6,541 nt of DNA from an uncultured Gemmataceae bacterium (GTDB lineage: Bacteria > Planctomycetota > Planctomycetia > Gemmatales > Gemmataceae), in contig CAKZUU010000044.1 of the NCBI GenBank assembly GCA_937922175.1, forward strand, positions 1 through 6,541. The letters run 5' to 3'. A program made the translations under genes and the position numbers. A model generated the notes under the pieces. It had not been told where the DNA came from and searched no databases. It was given only the letters and a program-made list of their open reading frames with translations. The first letter of the stretch is position 1, and each line of letters starts with the position of its first letter. Positions 1 through 5,874 of the stretch are shown one piece after another.

Positions 1-1366
1 TTTGGTAGTCCTTCAGCACGTCGCGCAGCCGCTTCCACTGTCGCCACGGCGAAAACCGCTCGGCCAGCAGCCGTTGACGAAAAGGATCGATGACTTCGTT
101 GAGCCGAAAATCCGGTTTGAGCAGGCGTGCGGTTCCCTCAAGAACGACTAAGACGCGGAGCAGCAAGGCGATGCCCGTCGGGAGGATGAGATGGTGCTGT
201 CGGACCAATTCAATGATTTCATTCAAGGCGGCGCTGATATCCAGGCGATTGAGGGGAACTCCTTGATAATAGGAGAGGAAGTCGGCGACATCCGCAGCGA
301 ACGCATCGGGGTCGGGGACGGATGATGGTTGACTGAGGCGCGTGAGGATAGCGACCATTTCCCCCGGGTCGCCGGAGCCGATCGCAAAAAGCAGGTCGGT
401 CAGGTCGTCGCGGAGCGTCGGCGGTAATTGTCCGACCATTCCCGCATCGAGGATACCGATTGCACCCTGAGGCAACAGAACGAGATTGCCGGGGTGGGGG
501 TCGGCATGATAGAAACCGTCGCGGAAAATCATCTCCAGGAAGACTCGGGCTCCGTCGCGAGCCAATTGGTTGGCATCCTCGGGGGCCAATCGCCGGGGCA
601 ACTCGCCGAACGACACCCCCTTCAGGCGATCCATCGTCAGCACTTTCGATGTGCAGAGTTCGGGGTGGGGTTTGGGGAACGAGACGCGAGGATCTCCGGA
701 GAACGCGTTGCGGAAACGTTCCAAGTGTCTCATCTCTCTGAGAAAATCTAATTCTCGGTTGAGGATCCGCTCGAATTCCCGGACAATGGCGCTGGGTTGG
801 TAGGGTCGGAGTTCGTCGATGTAAGACTCGGCTCGCTCGGCGAGTCCGCGAAGGATCTCCAGATCGGTGCGGATGCGAGACAGGATTTCGGCATGTTGGA
901 CCTTGAGCACGACCGATGTGCCGTCCTTCAGCCGGGCCGCATGGACCTGTGCGATGGAAGCCGATGCGAGCGGTTGATCATCGAATTCGAGGAAAAGCTC
1001 CTGGATGGACTGGCCCAATTCGCGTTCAATGATGCCGCGAACGACATCGGAAGGATCGGCCGGGACATTGGCTTGCAGCAGAGTGAGTTCATCGGCTAAG
1101 GCACGTCCGACAAGATCAGGGCGAGTGGAGAGCACTTGCCCGAGCTTGATGAAGGTGGTGCCCAATTCCGTCAGGGCCAAACGGACGCGGACCTCGGTCG
1201 TCAGATCGGCGAGGGACCGGTGGATGGTCCGTCGATATAGCCCGCGCAAAAGGCCGATGTCCAGACGATCGACCCAATCGGCCAAGCCATATTTCGAGAG
1301 AATGGACGCGACTTCCGTGACCCGGTTCAGATGACGAGCGAATTGAGGCAGGGAGGTGACTCGCAT
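1..1366 (-). CDS. AarF/ABC1/UbiB family kinase-like protein (partial, C-terminus off the left edge)
   Basis: Atypical protein-kinase-like fold of the ABC1/ADCK/UbiB family. Known members support isoprenoid-quinone synthesis or membrane-lipid homeostasis, usually anchored to the inner membrane by C-terminal helices. The visible 455 residues carry the family motifs in order: KxGQ (K74-Q77, in FIKLGQVLSTRPDLV), the Ala/Ser-rich nucleotide loop ASASIAQVH (134-142), a candidate ATP-site Lys in VVLKVQ (K155), ExD in NRELDF (E205, D207), the catalytic loop HADPHPGN (287-294) and the metal-binding DxG as DAGMVG (D308). The family is usually about 550 aa, so roughly 100 residues, including the expected membrane helices, lie outside the window. 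The ATG at 1366 follows the TAA of the MoeA-PBP gene by one base, with no Shine-Dalgarno sequence in front, suggesting translational coupling. The substrate is unknown. Planctomycetes are generally menaquinone users, so the name UbiB should not be read as a ubiquinone role. Family assignment is secure; function is not. Confidence 0.95.
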   Translation of the reverse strand, partial: MRVTSLPQFARHLNRVTEVASILSKYGLADWVDRLDIGLLRGLYRRTIHRSLADLTTEVRVRLALTELGTTFIKLGQVLSTRPDLVGRALADELTLLQANVPADPSDVVRGIIERELGQSIQELFLEFDDQPLASASIAQVHAARLKDGTSVVLKVQHAEILSRIRTDLEILRGLAERAESYIDELRPYQPSAIVREFERILNRELDFLREMRHLERFRNAFSGDPRVSFPKPHPELCTSKVLTMDRLKGVSFGELPRRLAPEDANQLARDGARVFLEMIFRDGFYHADPHPGNLVLLPQGAIGILDAGMVGQLPPTLRDDLTDLLFAIGSGDPGEMVAILTRLSQPSSVPDPDAFAADVADFLSYYQGVPLNRLDISAALNEIIELVRQHHLILPTGIALLLRVLVVLEGTARLLKPDFRLNEVIDPFRQRLLAERFSPWRQWKRLRDVLKDYQ

Positions 1367-1367
1367 A

Positions 1368-3347
1368 TTAGTCGCAGCGAAAGCCTGATTGATTCAAGTG
1401 GTTTCGGATTGCCGGATCAGACAACAACTGTCGAAAAGCGACCACGGCGGGACGTTCCCATCGCGATCGAGGGACGACGAAATCATAATGCTCGGCGCGG
1501 ACGGACAGGAACTCAAGCCCGACGGCCTGGGCCACCGGGGCGATGGCAAGTCCCCAGTCGGCTCGACCTTGAGCGATGGCCGCCGCCACGGCATGGTGCG
1601 AACGGGTTTCGTTCCAATATCCCGGGGGTCGCTGCCCCTTGAGGAGTCGGTCGATGAGGAGGCGGGTGCCGCTGCCGCGATTCCGATTCACCAGAAAGCA
1701 ATCGGCGTCGGTGGTGGCCGACAGCAGCGCTTCGTCCAAGGTCTTGTCGGTGAATCGCCGATCACCCCGTCGGAAAACAAGCCCCTGCAATCGCTGATAC
1801 CCGGGAATCAACCGCAGGTTATCGTCGACGAACGGTCGATTGTACTGATCGCTCTCGGGGTCGAGCAGATGGATTCCCGCGAGGTCGCACTCGTGACGTC
1901 GGGCCGCCTCCAAGCCTGCCATGCTTCCGACGGCGAGGAACTTGCATGAGAAGCCAAGCCTGCGGAGACGCCCCAAGATGAAGTCCAACCCGGGGCATTG
2001 GCTGCCGATGACAACCAGGTCAACCGGTTGGATGGTGGCATCGAGCAGATGGACGTGAGTTGATTCATCGGCTTCGAGGTACTCGCGCTGTCGGGGGATC
2101 ACGACAAAGCCGTCCGCCCGAGCAAATGCGGTAACTGAGCCGGAGCCTTGGCCCAGCGGATAGGCCGACCAACGAACCTTGCGGTGCGGGTCATCAGCGG
2201 GTGGTGTCGCCGTGGGGGGATCTGCTGAGTCGAGCAAGGAAACCAGCAGATACTCCGTTCGACCACGTTCAGAGTTGATCCGGGTGGGCACTCGGGCAAC
2301 GATGGTCCGAGGCGCCGTCTCCGAATGTCCGGCCAATCGCCGGATGACGGGAGCGATAAATTCGTGGAACGTCAAGATGGCGGAGGTCGGAAATCCGGGC
2401 AGAACGGCGATCGGGATGACTCGTCGATTCGGTTGAGCGACGGCCGCCAAACAGAGAGGTTTTCCCGGTTTCAAGGCGATGCCGTGGGCAACGATGCCGG
2501 GAGGTCCGAGTGAGGCGACGACGCGGTAAGAAATATCGCCGATCCCTTTGGAAGTCCCGCCCGAGAGAAGAACCACGTCGGACGATTCGATGGCGTGCTG
2601 AACGACCGTTTTCAACTGAGTCACATCATCGGGAACGATTCCCAGGCGGAGAGGCTCGCCCCCGGCCTCGCGGACAGCGTCGGCGAGCACCGTCATGTTA
2701 CTGTCATAGACCTGACCCAAGGGGAGAGGCTGGCCCGGAGGAACCAGTTCATCTCCTGTCGAGATCACGGCGACTCGGGGTCGGCGGACAACTTGGACGT
2801 GGCGGAGACCCAGCGCCGCCAGAACGCCGGTATCTCGAATGCCCAATAGTTCGCCACGGTACAAAACCGTTTCGCCGCGGCCGATATCGCTGCCGGCGAA
2901 GCTGACGTTCGCTCCAGGAACGACCGGCCGTCGAATGCAGACCTCATCTCCGTCGAGCCACGTATCCTCGACCATGACAACGGCGTTGGCTCCGCGCGGC
3001 AGCATCCCGCCGGTCGCAATCGCTGCCGCCGTTTGCGTCGGAAGCGACCAGGTTGGCGGCTGCCCCATGCGGACGATTTGTCCGAATCGACCTAACCGCC
3101 GTGGGTGCGTTTCGGTCGCGCCAAATGTGTCTTCGGCTCGAACCGCAAACCCGTCGACATTCGACCGATCGAAAGCGGGCACGTCGATCGGGGCGACGAG
3201 ATCTTCGGCCAACACTCGCTGCCAAGCCTGTTCCAGGGGGACCAACTCCGCCTCGAGTGGTGATAGATCGAGCACGGCGAGAAAGCGGCGCTCCGCCTCG
3301 TCTCGATCCAGAACGTTCAGGAATTGTTGCTGTTCTCGCAACGACAT
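1368..3347 (-). CDS. moeA: Molybdopterin molybdotransferase MoeA fused to a C-terminal PBP-like domain
   Basis: Cytoplasmic enzyme of the last step of molybdenum cofactor synthesis, inserting molybdate (or tungstate) into MPT-AMP. The product is 659 aa, against about 410 for plain MoeA. Domains by eye: MoeA N-terminal region about 12-180, MoCF/MogA-like domain about 193-337, MoeA C-terminal domain about 350-436, PBP-like domain about 443-635. Active-site landmarks are present: FDRSNVDG (D60), ATGG (T112), GSDI (D154), STGDEL (E200), VPDD (240-241), SGGTSKGIGD (D271), KPGKP (293-297) and LPGFPTS. The extra domain has typical features of this fusion family: VGSMAGLEAA, GIHLLDPES, a Gly-Ser-Gly loop in VNRNRGSGTR and ADWGLAI. 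It resembles oxyanion-binding proteins, so metal oxyanion sensing or delivery is a plausible but unproven role. The frame is open back to an ATG at 3476, but that would overlap the upstream moeA by 86 nt; the ATG at 3347, where MoeA homology begins, is preferred. No strong Shine-Dalgarno; a weak GAGAG lies upstream. Confidence 0.95.
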   Translation of the reverse strand: MSLREQQQFLNVLDRDEAERRFLAVLDLSPLEAELVPLEQAWQRVLAEDLVAPIDVPAFDRSNVDGFAVRAEDTFGATETHPRRLGRFGQIVRMGQPPTWSLPTQTAAAIATGGMLPRGANAVVMVEDTWLDGDEVCIRRPVVPGANVSFAGSDIGRGETVLYRGELLGIRDTGVLAALGLRHVQVVRRPRVAVISTGDELVPPGQPLPLGQVYDSNMTVLADAVREAGGEPLRLGIVPDDVTQLKTVVQHAIESSDVVLLSGGTSKGIGDISYRVVASLGPPGIVAHGIALKPGKPLCLAAVAQPNRRVIPIAVLPGFPTSAILTFHEFIAPVIRRLAGHSETAPRTIVARVPTRINSERGRTEYLLVSLLDSADPPTATPPADDPHRKVRWSAYPLGQGSGSVTAFARADGFVVIPRQREYLEADESTHVHLLDATIQPVDLVVIGSQCPGLDFILGRLRRLGFSCKFLAVGSMAGLEAARRHECDLAGIHLLDPESDQYNRPFVDDNLRLIPGYQRLQGLVFRRGDRRFTDKTLDEALLSATTDADCFLVNRNRGSGTRLLIDRLLKGQRPPGYWNETRSHHAVAAAIAQGRADWGLAIAPVAQAVGLEFLSVRAEHYDFVVPRSRWERPAVVAFRQLLSDPAIRNHLNQSGFRCD

Positions 3348-3390
3348 ATTCCGCTCTCGGTGACGATTCTCGAAGGGGTTGCGGGGAACA

Positions 3391-4641
3391 TCACGTCGGG
3401 ACGACAGAATCGTAGAGCCACACATCCACCTCTTCACCTGGCGCATGTCCCTCACAATCGGGATCGACGAGGACAAAGCCGTCCGCTTTGGTGGTGGTAC
3501 TCAGAAGCGAGGCACCACTGACGGCCAGCGGTTCAACGCCCTGAGAGGTGATTTTGACTCGGACATAATCGAGCCGGCCAAGGGCCGATGTGATTTTGCT
3601 GGCGAGAGGCCAACGTCGCCGAAGGTAGGGGAGCTCAGGGGAGCGTCCCCCCATCAGGCGGAGAGTCCGCCCGGCCAAAAGGTCGTAAGCGCATAAGCAA
3701 GAGACGGGATTGCCGGGCAGAAGGAACACGACCCGGCCTGGCAGGAAGCCGACCCCGGCTGGGCTGGCCGGCCGAAGAGCCAAGCCATGGATCGGCAATT
3801 CGCCGAGTTCCGCGATGAGGCGAGGCGTGTGATCTTCCTGCCCCACCGATGAGCCGCCCGAGATGAGGACGACATCGCTGGCGCCCTCGATCAACGCTTG
3901 GCGCAAGCAGGCGGGATCGTCGGGAAGTAATTGGACGCGTCGAACCTCGCCCCCATCGCGGCGAACTAAGGCGACCAGCATGGGAGTGTTGCTGTCGGCA
4001 ATCCGATAAGCTTGCGGACGCGACCCGGCCGGGAGTAACTCGTCGCCGGTGGCGAAGATATCAACGGTGGGCCGGCGAATCACCGCCACCTCCCGGACGC
4101 CAAGCGAACTCAACACGCCGATGTCTTGCGGTCGAAGTCGGCGGCCGGCCGACAGAACCTGTTGACCGACCGAAATATCCTCTCCCCGTTTGCCGACGTG
4201 TCGGCCGGGACTGACAGCCTCGCAAATCCGCACCACACCCTGGGCCTCTTCCGCGACCTCCGCCGGCACCACGGCATCGGCGCCTCCAGGCATCGGTGCA
4301 CCCGTCATGATTCGAGCCGCTTGAGATGGCTGAATGGATTGGTTAAAGGGTCGTCCCGGGAGGACGGTGCCAACAACCGCTAATTCGATGGGTGAGTACG
4401 GGGTGGCTCCGAACGTATCTTCGCCGCGAACAGCGTAGCCATCCATCGCCGCACGATCAAAGGGCGGGATGTCCAACTCAGCCATCACCGAGTCGGCCAA
4501 GGTGCGACCGGCCGCTTCTGTCGTCGGGCAAAGTTGAGGCGGAAGACGTGAAGTGCGAGCGTCGAGGATCGCCCAAGCGGCGGTGACATCAAGCCGATCC
4601 CGGAATCCTTTCATACGGACATCGAAAAACGGAGCGGGCAT
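3391..4641 (-). CDS. moeA: Molybdopterin molybdotransferase MoeA (gephyrin-like, unfused)
   Basis: First gene of the leftward operon; 416 aa, the normal length of MoeA. Like its fused neighbour it should use MPT-AMP and molybdate (or tungstate) to form the metal-containing pyranopterin cofactor. Domains by eye: MoeA N-terminal region about 14-180, MogA-like domain about 193-330, C-terminal beta domain about 342-411. Visible landmarks: PPFDRAAMDGYAVR (D62), IMTGAPMPGGADAVV (T113), RGEDI (D155), ATGDEL (E201), LPDD (241-242), ISGGSSVGQED (D270) and LLPGNPVS (308-314). The oddity is RPASP at 290-294 where MoeA proteins usually have KPGKP, so both lysines are absent. The other acidic and Thr landmarks are intact, so it is probably still functional or specialised rather than dead. 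The start at 4641 has only a weak GAGAG upstream; ATG at 4614 (residue 10) is an alternative with no better site. The stop is 43 nt before the fused moeA. Confidence 0.95.
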   Translation of the reverse strand: MPAPFFDVRMKGFRDRLDVTAAWAILDARTSRLPPQLCPTTEAAGRTLADSVMAELDIPPFDRAAMDGYAVRGEDTFGATPYSPIELAVVGTVLPGRPFNQSIQPSQAARIMTGAPMPGGADAVVPAEVAEEAQGVVRICEAVSPGRHVGKRGEDISVGQQVLSAGRRLRPQDIGVLSSLGVREVAVIRRPTVDIFATGDELLPAGSRPQAYRIADSNTPMLVALVRRDGGEVRRVQLLPDDPACLRQALIEGASDVVLISGGSSVGQEDHTPRLIAELGELPIHGLALRPASPAGVGFLPGRVVFLLPGNPVSCLCAYDLLAGRTLRLMGGRSPELPYLRRRWPLASKITSALGRLDYVRVKITSQGVEPLAVSGASLLSTTTKADGFVLVDPDCEGHAPGEEVDVWLYDSVVPT

Positions 4642-4952
4642 CGCCGTTGCTCTCGGTCAGAATGCGACAATCGATCTAATCGCTACGATACGACGTTTTT
4701 TCGCAAAACGGACGACCGGATGTTCGAATTGATTCAAGTTCGCCGATCAGGCCGAAAGCCATTGTTTCTTCGAGTAAGCGAATCTAACTTGGAACGAAGG
4801 GTTCGGCGGGCCAGGGAAAATTGGCCGCTCGGAGTCGGTCTCTGGCACGCCCGAAACAATCCCTCCGGAGCCGGAGTTCCGTGGCGACGGCAACCCGCGG
4901 TCGTTCCGCCCAGGTCCCGGTCGTCCGTCATCTTTTTGCCGAGGAGGTTGGA
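4642..4952. other. Divergent intergenic region, 311 nt, between moeA (leftward) and the first lipoprotein gene (rightward)
   Basis: No convincing gene here. The open frames that cross it translate to Arg-rich, low-complexity proteins without recognisable motifs. It should contain the moeA operon promoter (minus strand) and that of the first lipoprotein gene (plus strand), but I could not find a well-matched -35/-10 pair for either. The best plus-strand guess, TTGTTT at 4762 with TCTAAC at 4783, has a poor 15-nt spacer. Local features: a 6-bp inverted repeat CGTTTT/AAAACG at 4694-4710 with a 5-nt loop, the TTGA-T-TCAA palindrome near 4729-4737, and a short CTCCG/CGGAG hairpin at 4863-4876. Confidence 0.6.
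4942..4948 (+). promoter_or_regulatory. Strong Shine-Dalgarno site of the first lipoprotein gene
   Basis: AGGAGGT, close to the full anti-Shine-Dalgarno complement, sits 4 nt before the ATG at 4953. It fixes the start of the 59-aa protein inside a frame that is open from 4821. It is much stronger than anything ahead of the minus-strand genes. Confidence 0.8.
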
Positions 4953-5132
4953 ATGCGGTTGCGATTGCTGGTGTTTGGCGTGTTGCTTCTGGCGACGGCA
5001 GTCAGTAGCGGTTGCTTCTTCCGGCGAAGCAGTTATCGCCGATCGGAATGCAACGATCGTCCGGCGTTGCTCCCGGCCGTGGCGGTGCCAACGGTTGTCG
5101 AAAGCGGGTGCTGCCCGCCTCCCTGTCCGTGA
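4953..5132 (+). CDS. Small Cys-rich putative lipoprotein (59 aa)
   Basis: I do not recognise a named family. The 59-aa product starts with a short positive n-region (MRLR) and a hydrophobic stretch of about 13 residues ending in AVSSGC, so signal peptidase II cleavage before C21 and lipid attachment is likely. The mature part is only about 39 residues: an Arg-rich segment (FFRRSSYRRS), a Pro/Val/Ala stretch and a Cys/Pro tail (GCCPPPCP). Cysteines are at 21, 33, 53, 54 and 58. Start choice rests on the strong AGGAGGT site and on the signal peptide beginning exactly there; the longer open frame upstream has no signal-like sequence. Its N-terminus aligns with the next plus-strand gene (MR-x-R..LV.G..LLAT....GC), pointing to a tandem paralogue pair. 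Function is unknown; such short lipoproteins are hard to distinguish by eye from chance, but the SD, lipobox and terminator support a real gene. Confidence 0.75.
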   Translation: MRLRLLVFGVLLLATAVSSGCFFRRSSYRRSECNDRPALLPAVAVPTVVESGCCPPPCP

Positions 5133-5149
5133 ACTTGAGGCGAATCCCA

Positions 5150-5178
5150 GGCCCCGACCGATTCGTCGGATCGGGGCC
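5150..5178 (+). terminator. GC-rich 3' hairpin after the first lipoprotein gene (no T tract)
   Basis: GGCCCCGA at 5150-5157 pairs perfectly with TCGGGGCC at 5171-5178. Inside, CCGA (5158-5161) pairs with TCGG (5166-5169) around a TTCG loop, leaving A5170 as a single bulge: 12 bp in total, starting 18 nt after the stop codon. The following bases are C-rich, not T-rich, so it is not a classic intrinsic terminator. An mRNA 3'-end stabiliser, or a terminator working together with the T-tailed hairpin at 5281, fits better. Confidence 0.45.
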
Positions 5179-5280
5179 GCCCCTTCCGTCGGGCTTTCGG
5201 GCACTTCCCGGCGAACAGTTCGAGCTTGGCTCTGTTCCCTGCCCAGAAAAAACGGCAAAAATTCCGCGACGATTCCAGGG

Positions 5281-5300
5281 AAATCACCGCGTGATTTTTT
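5281..5300 (+). terminator. Likely intrinsic terminator of the first lipoprotein transcript
   Basis: AAATCAC (5281-5287) pairs with GTGATTT (5291-5297) around a 3-nt CGC loop, and the T run continues to 5300 (six T in all). A 7-bp stem ending in a T tract is the standard intrinsic terminator arrangement, although the lower stem is only A-T pairs. It lies 148 nt past the stop of the first lipoprotein gene and immediately before the promoter of the second. Confidence 0.6.
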
Positions 5301-5327
5301 GGCCGACACGAAAGCTCCGCGCATAAT
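5299..5327 (+). promoter_or_regulatory. Sigma70-type promoter for the second lipoprotein gene
   Basis: TTGGCC (5299-5304) lies 17 nt before CATAAT (5322-5327), matching TTGACA in 4 of 6 and TATAAT in 5 of 6 positions at the ideal spacing. Transcription should begin near 5334, giving a leader of about 175 nt. The first two T of the -35 box are the last two T of the terminator's T run. This is the best promoter match I found in the window; no transcription data are available to me. Confidence 0.5.
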
Positions 5328-5338
5328 TGCCAGCGAAG

Positions 5339-5390
5339 GGTCACCCCAGCTCCATCACGGAACTGGGTGGCTGGATGCCACCGCGTGACC
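5339..5390 (+). promoter_or_regulatory. Possible structured 5' leader element (three-way junction)
   Basis: The outer stem GGTCAC (5339-5344) / GTGACC (5385-5390) encloses two arms. Arm 1 is CCCAG (5345-5349) / CTGGG (5363-5367), continued past a C-A mismatch by TCC (5351-5353) / GGA (5359-5361), with an ATCAC loop. Arm 2 is TGGC (5368-5371) / GCCA (5377-5380) with a TGGAT loop. The helices abut without unpaired bases at two of the three joints; the third joint is CCGC. It starts about 5 nt after the predicted transcription start. I do not recognise a known riboswitch. It could be a 5' mRNA stabiliser or regulatory leader, or chance in GC-rich DNA. Confidence 0.35.
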
Positions 5391-5493
5391 AACAGAAGGA
5401 GTCTTTTGCCGAGTTCGCAAGGCGATCCGAAGGAACCTCTCCTCGTCGAGGGATCGGCGAGTCGGCAGGGCGGCCGTCAGGCGGACTCGGTCC

Positions 5494-5499
5494 AAGGAG
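5494..5499 (+). promoter_or_regulatory. Shine-Dalgarno site of the second lipoprotein gene
   Basis: AAGGAG sits 8 nt before the ATG at 5508, which decides the start within a frame open from 5367. An in-frame ATG two codons later (5514) is the only nearby alternative and would not change the signal peptide materially. Confidence 0.75.
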
Positions 5500-5507
5500 C
5501 GTGGAAC

Positions 5508-5804
5508 ATGAGGATGCGTTCACTCGTCCTGGGTTCGATTTTGCTCGCCACTTTGCTCGCCGAAGGGTGCTGCTGGTGTCACCGACCCTACCTGTTCCGC
5601 CGATGGTGGTGGGGGAACGGCTACTACGATGCCATGTGCAGCCCGTGCGAACTCGGTGGACCCGCCTGTTGTGATGGTGGACCAGTGTACGATAGCTACT
5701 CGGTCCCCCCCGTGGTCTCTCCGCCTCCAGGCCGACCCGCCCCCGCCCCGACGATGCCGAGCGCTCAACCCTTGGCGCGAGCTCGACTCGGCATGACCCG
5801 CTGA
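5508..5804 (+). CDS. Small Cys-, Pro- and aromatic-rich putative lipoprotein (98 aa)
   Basis: No named family recognised. The product has a positive n-region (MRMR), a hydrophobic core (SLVLGSILLATLLA) and EGC, so C21 is a probable lipidation site, though Glu at lipobox position -2 is unusual. The mature part begins CCWCHRP, followed by an aromatic patch (FRRWWWGNGYY, 30-40), a Cys-containing region (CSPC at 44-47, CC at 54-55) and a Pro-rich C-terminus (PPVVSPPPGRPAPAP) ending in a basic tail. Seven cysteines (21, 22, 24, 44, 47, 54, 55) suggest disulfides or metal binding; this is inference. C21-x-x-C24-H25 formally matches a haem c motif, which lipidation of C21 would exclude. N-terminal similarity to the 59-aa gene upstream suggests a tandem pair, but this gene has its own promoter and leader. 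The final codons converge on tsaB, 70 nt apart. Confidence 0.75.
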   Translation: MRMRSLVLGSILLATLLAEGCCWCHRPYLFRRWWWGNGYYDAMCSPCELGGPACCDGGPVYDSYSVPPVVSPPPGRPAPAPTMPSAQPLARARLGMTR

Positions 5805-5874
5805 AACGGCGAACGGCGACGCGATCAGACCTTGGATTCGTGCGGACGGCTCCGCGACCGCGGGCGGGGAGTGC

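Larger units (their letters stand above)
5133..5507 (+). other. Intergenic region between the two lipoprotein genes: hairpin, terminator, promoter and structured leader
   Basis: These 375 nt hold no gene I can support but are rich in structure. In order: a GC-rich hairpin (5150-5178), an intrinsic-terminator-like hairpin with a T run (5281-5300), a sigma70-like promoter (5299-5327) and a predicted leader of about 175 nt whose 5' end can form a three-way junction (5339-5390). A second AAGGAG lies at 5396-5401 within the leader, 4 nt before an in-frame TTG at 5406. Starting there would bury the signal peptide behind 34 polar residues, so I do not treat it as the start. Confidence 0.6.

Noticed and set aside
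1861..2053. Exact 13-base repeat TCGAGCAGATGGA at 1861 and 2041
   Set aside because: Both copies are in frame and encode HLLD in the fused MoeA; this is coincidence of a short peptide with similar codons, not a DNA repeat.
3348..3476. N-terminal extension of the fused moeA to the ATG at 3476
   Set aside because: It would overlap the upstream moeA by 86 nt and add 43 residues unlike any MoeA; homology starts after the ATG at 3347.
1388..4740. ATTGATTCAAGT present near 1388 and near 4728
   Set aside because: One copy lies in the coding end of the fused moeA and the other in the intergenic region; nothing else around them matches, so no element is supported.
4720..5388. Long overlapping open frames on both strands (222 aa plus, 196 aa minus) across the lipoprotein region
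   Set aside because: Translations are Arg/Ser/Pro-rich without domains or conserved motifs, overlap genes with good ribosome sites, and look like the usual stop-poor frames of GC-rich DNA.
4934..5413. TTTTGCCGAG shared by the leaders of the two lipoprotein genes (4934-4943 and 5404-5413)
   Set aside because: The copies sit at very different distances from their starts (10 and 95 nt) and flanks do not match; probably chance, or a weak trace of duplication.
5406..5507. TTG start at 5406 with an AAGGAG just upstream as the beginning of the second lipoprotein
   Set aside because: It would place 34 polar residues ahead of the signal peptide; the ATG at 5508 with its own AAGGAG fits a lipoprotein.
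5805..5874. GCGGA/TCCGC hairpin (5842-5855) between the convergent lipoprotein and tsaB genes as a terminator
   Set aside because: Only 5 bp, with no T run on either strand; too weak to call.
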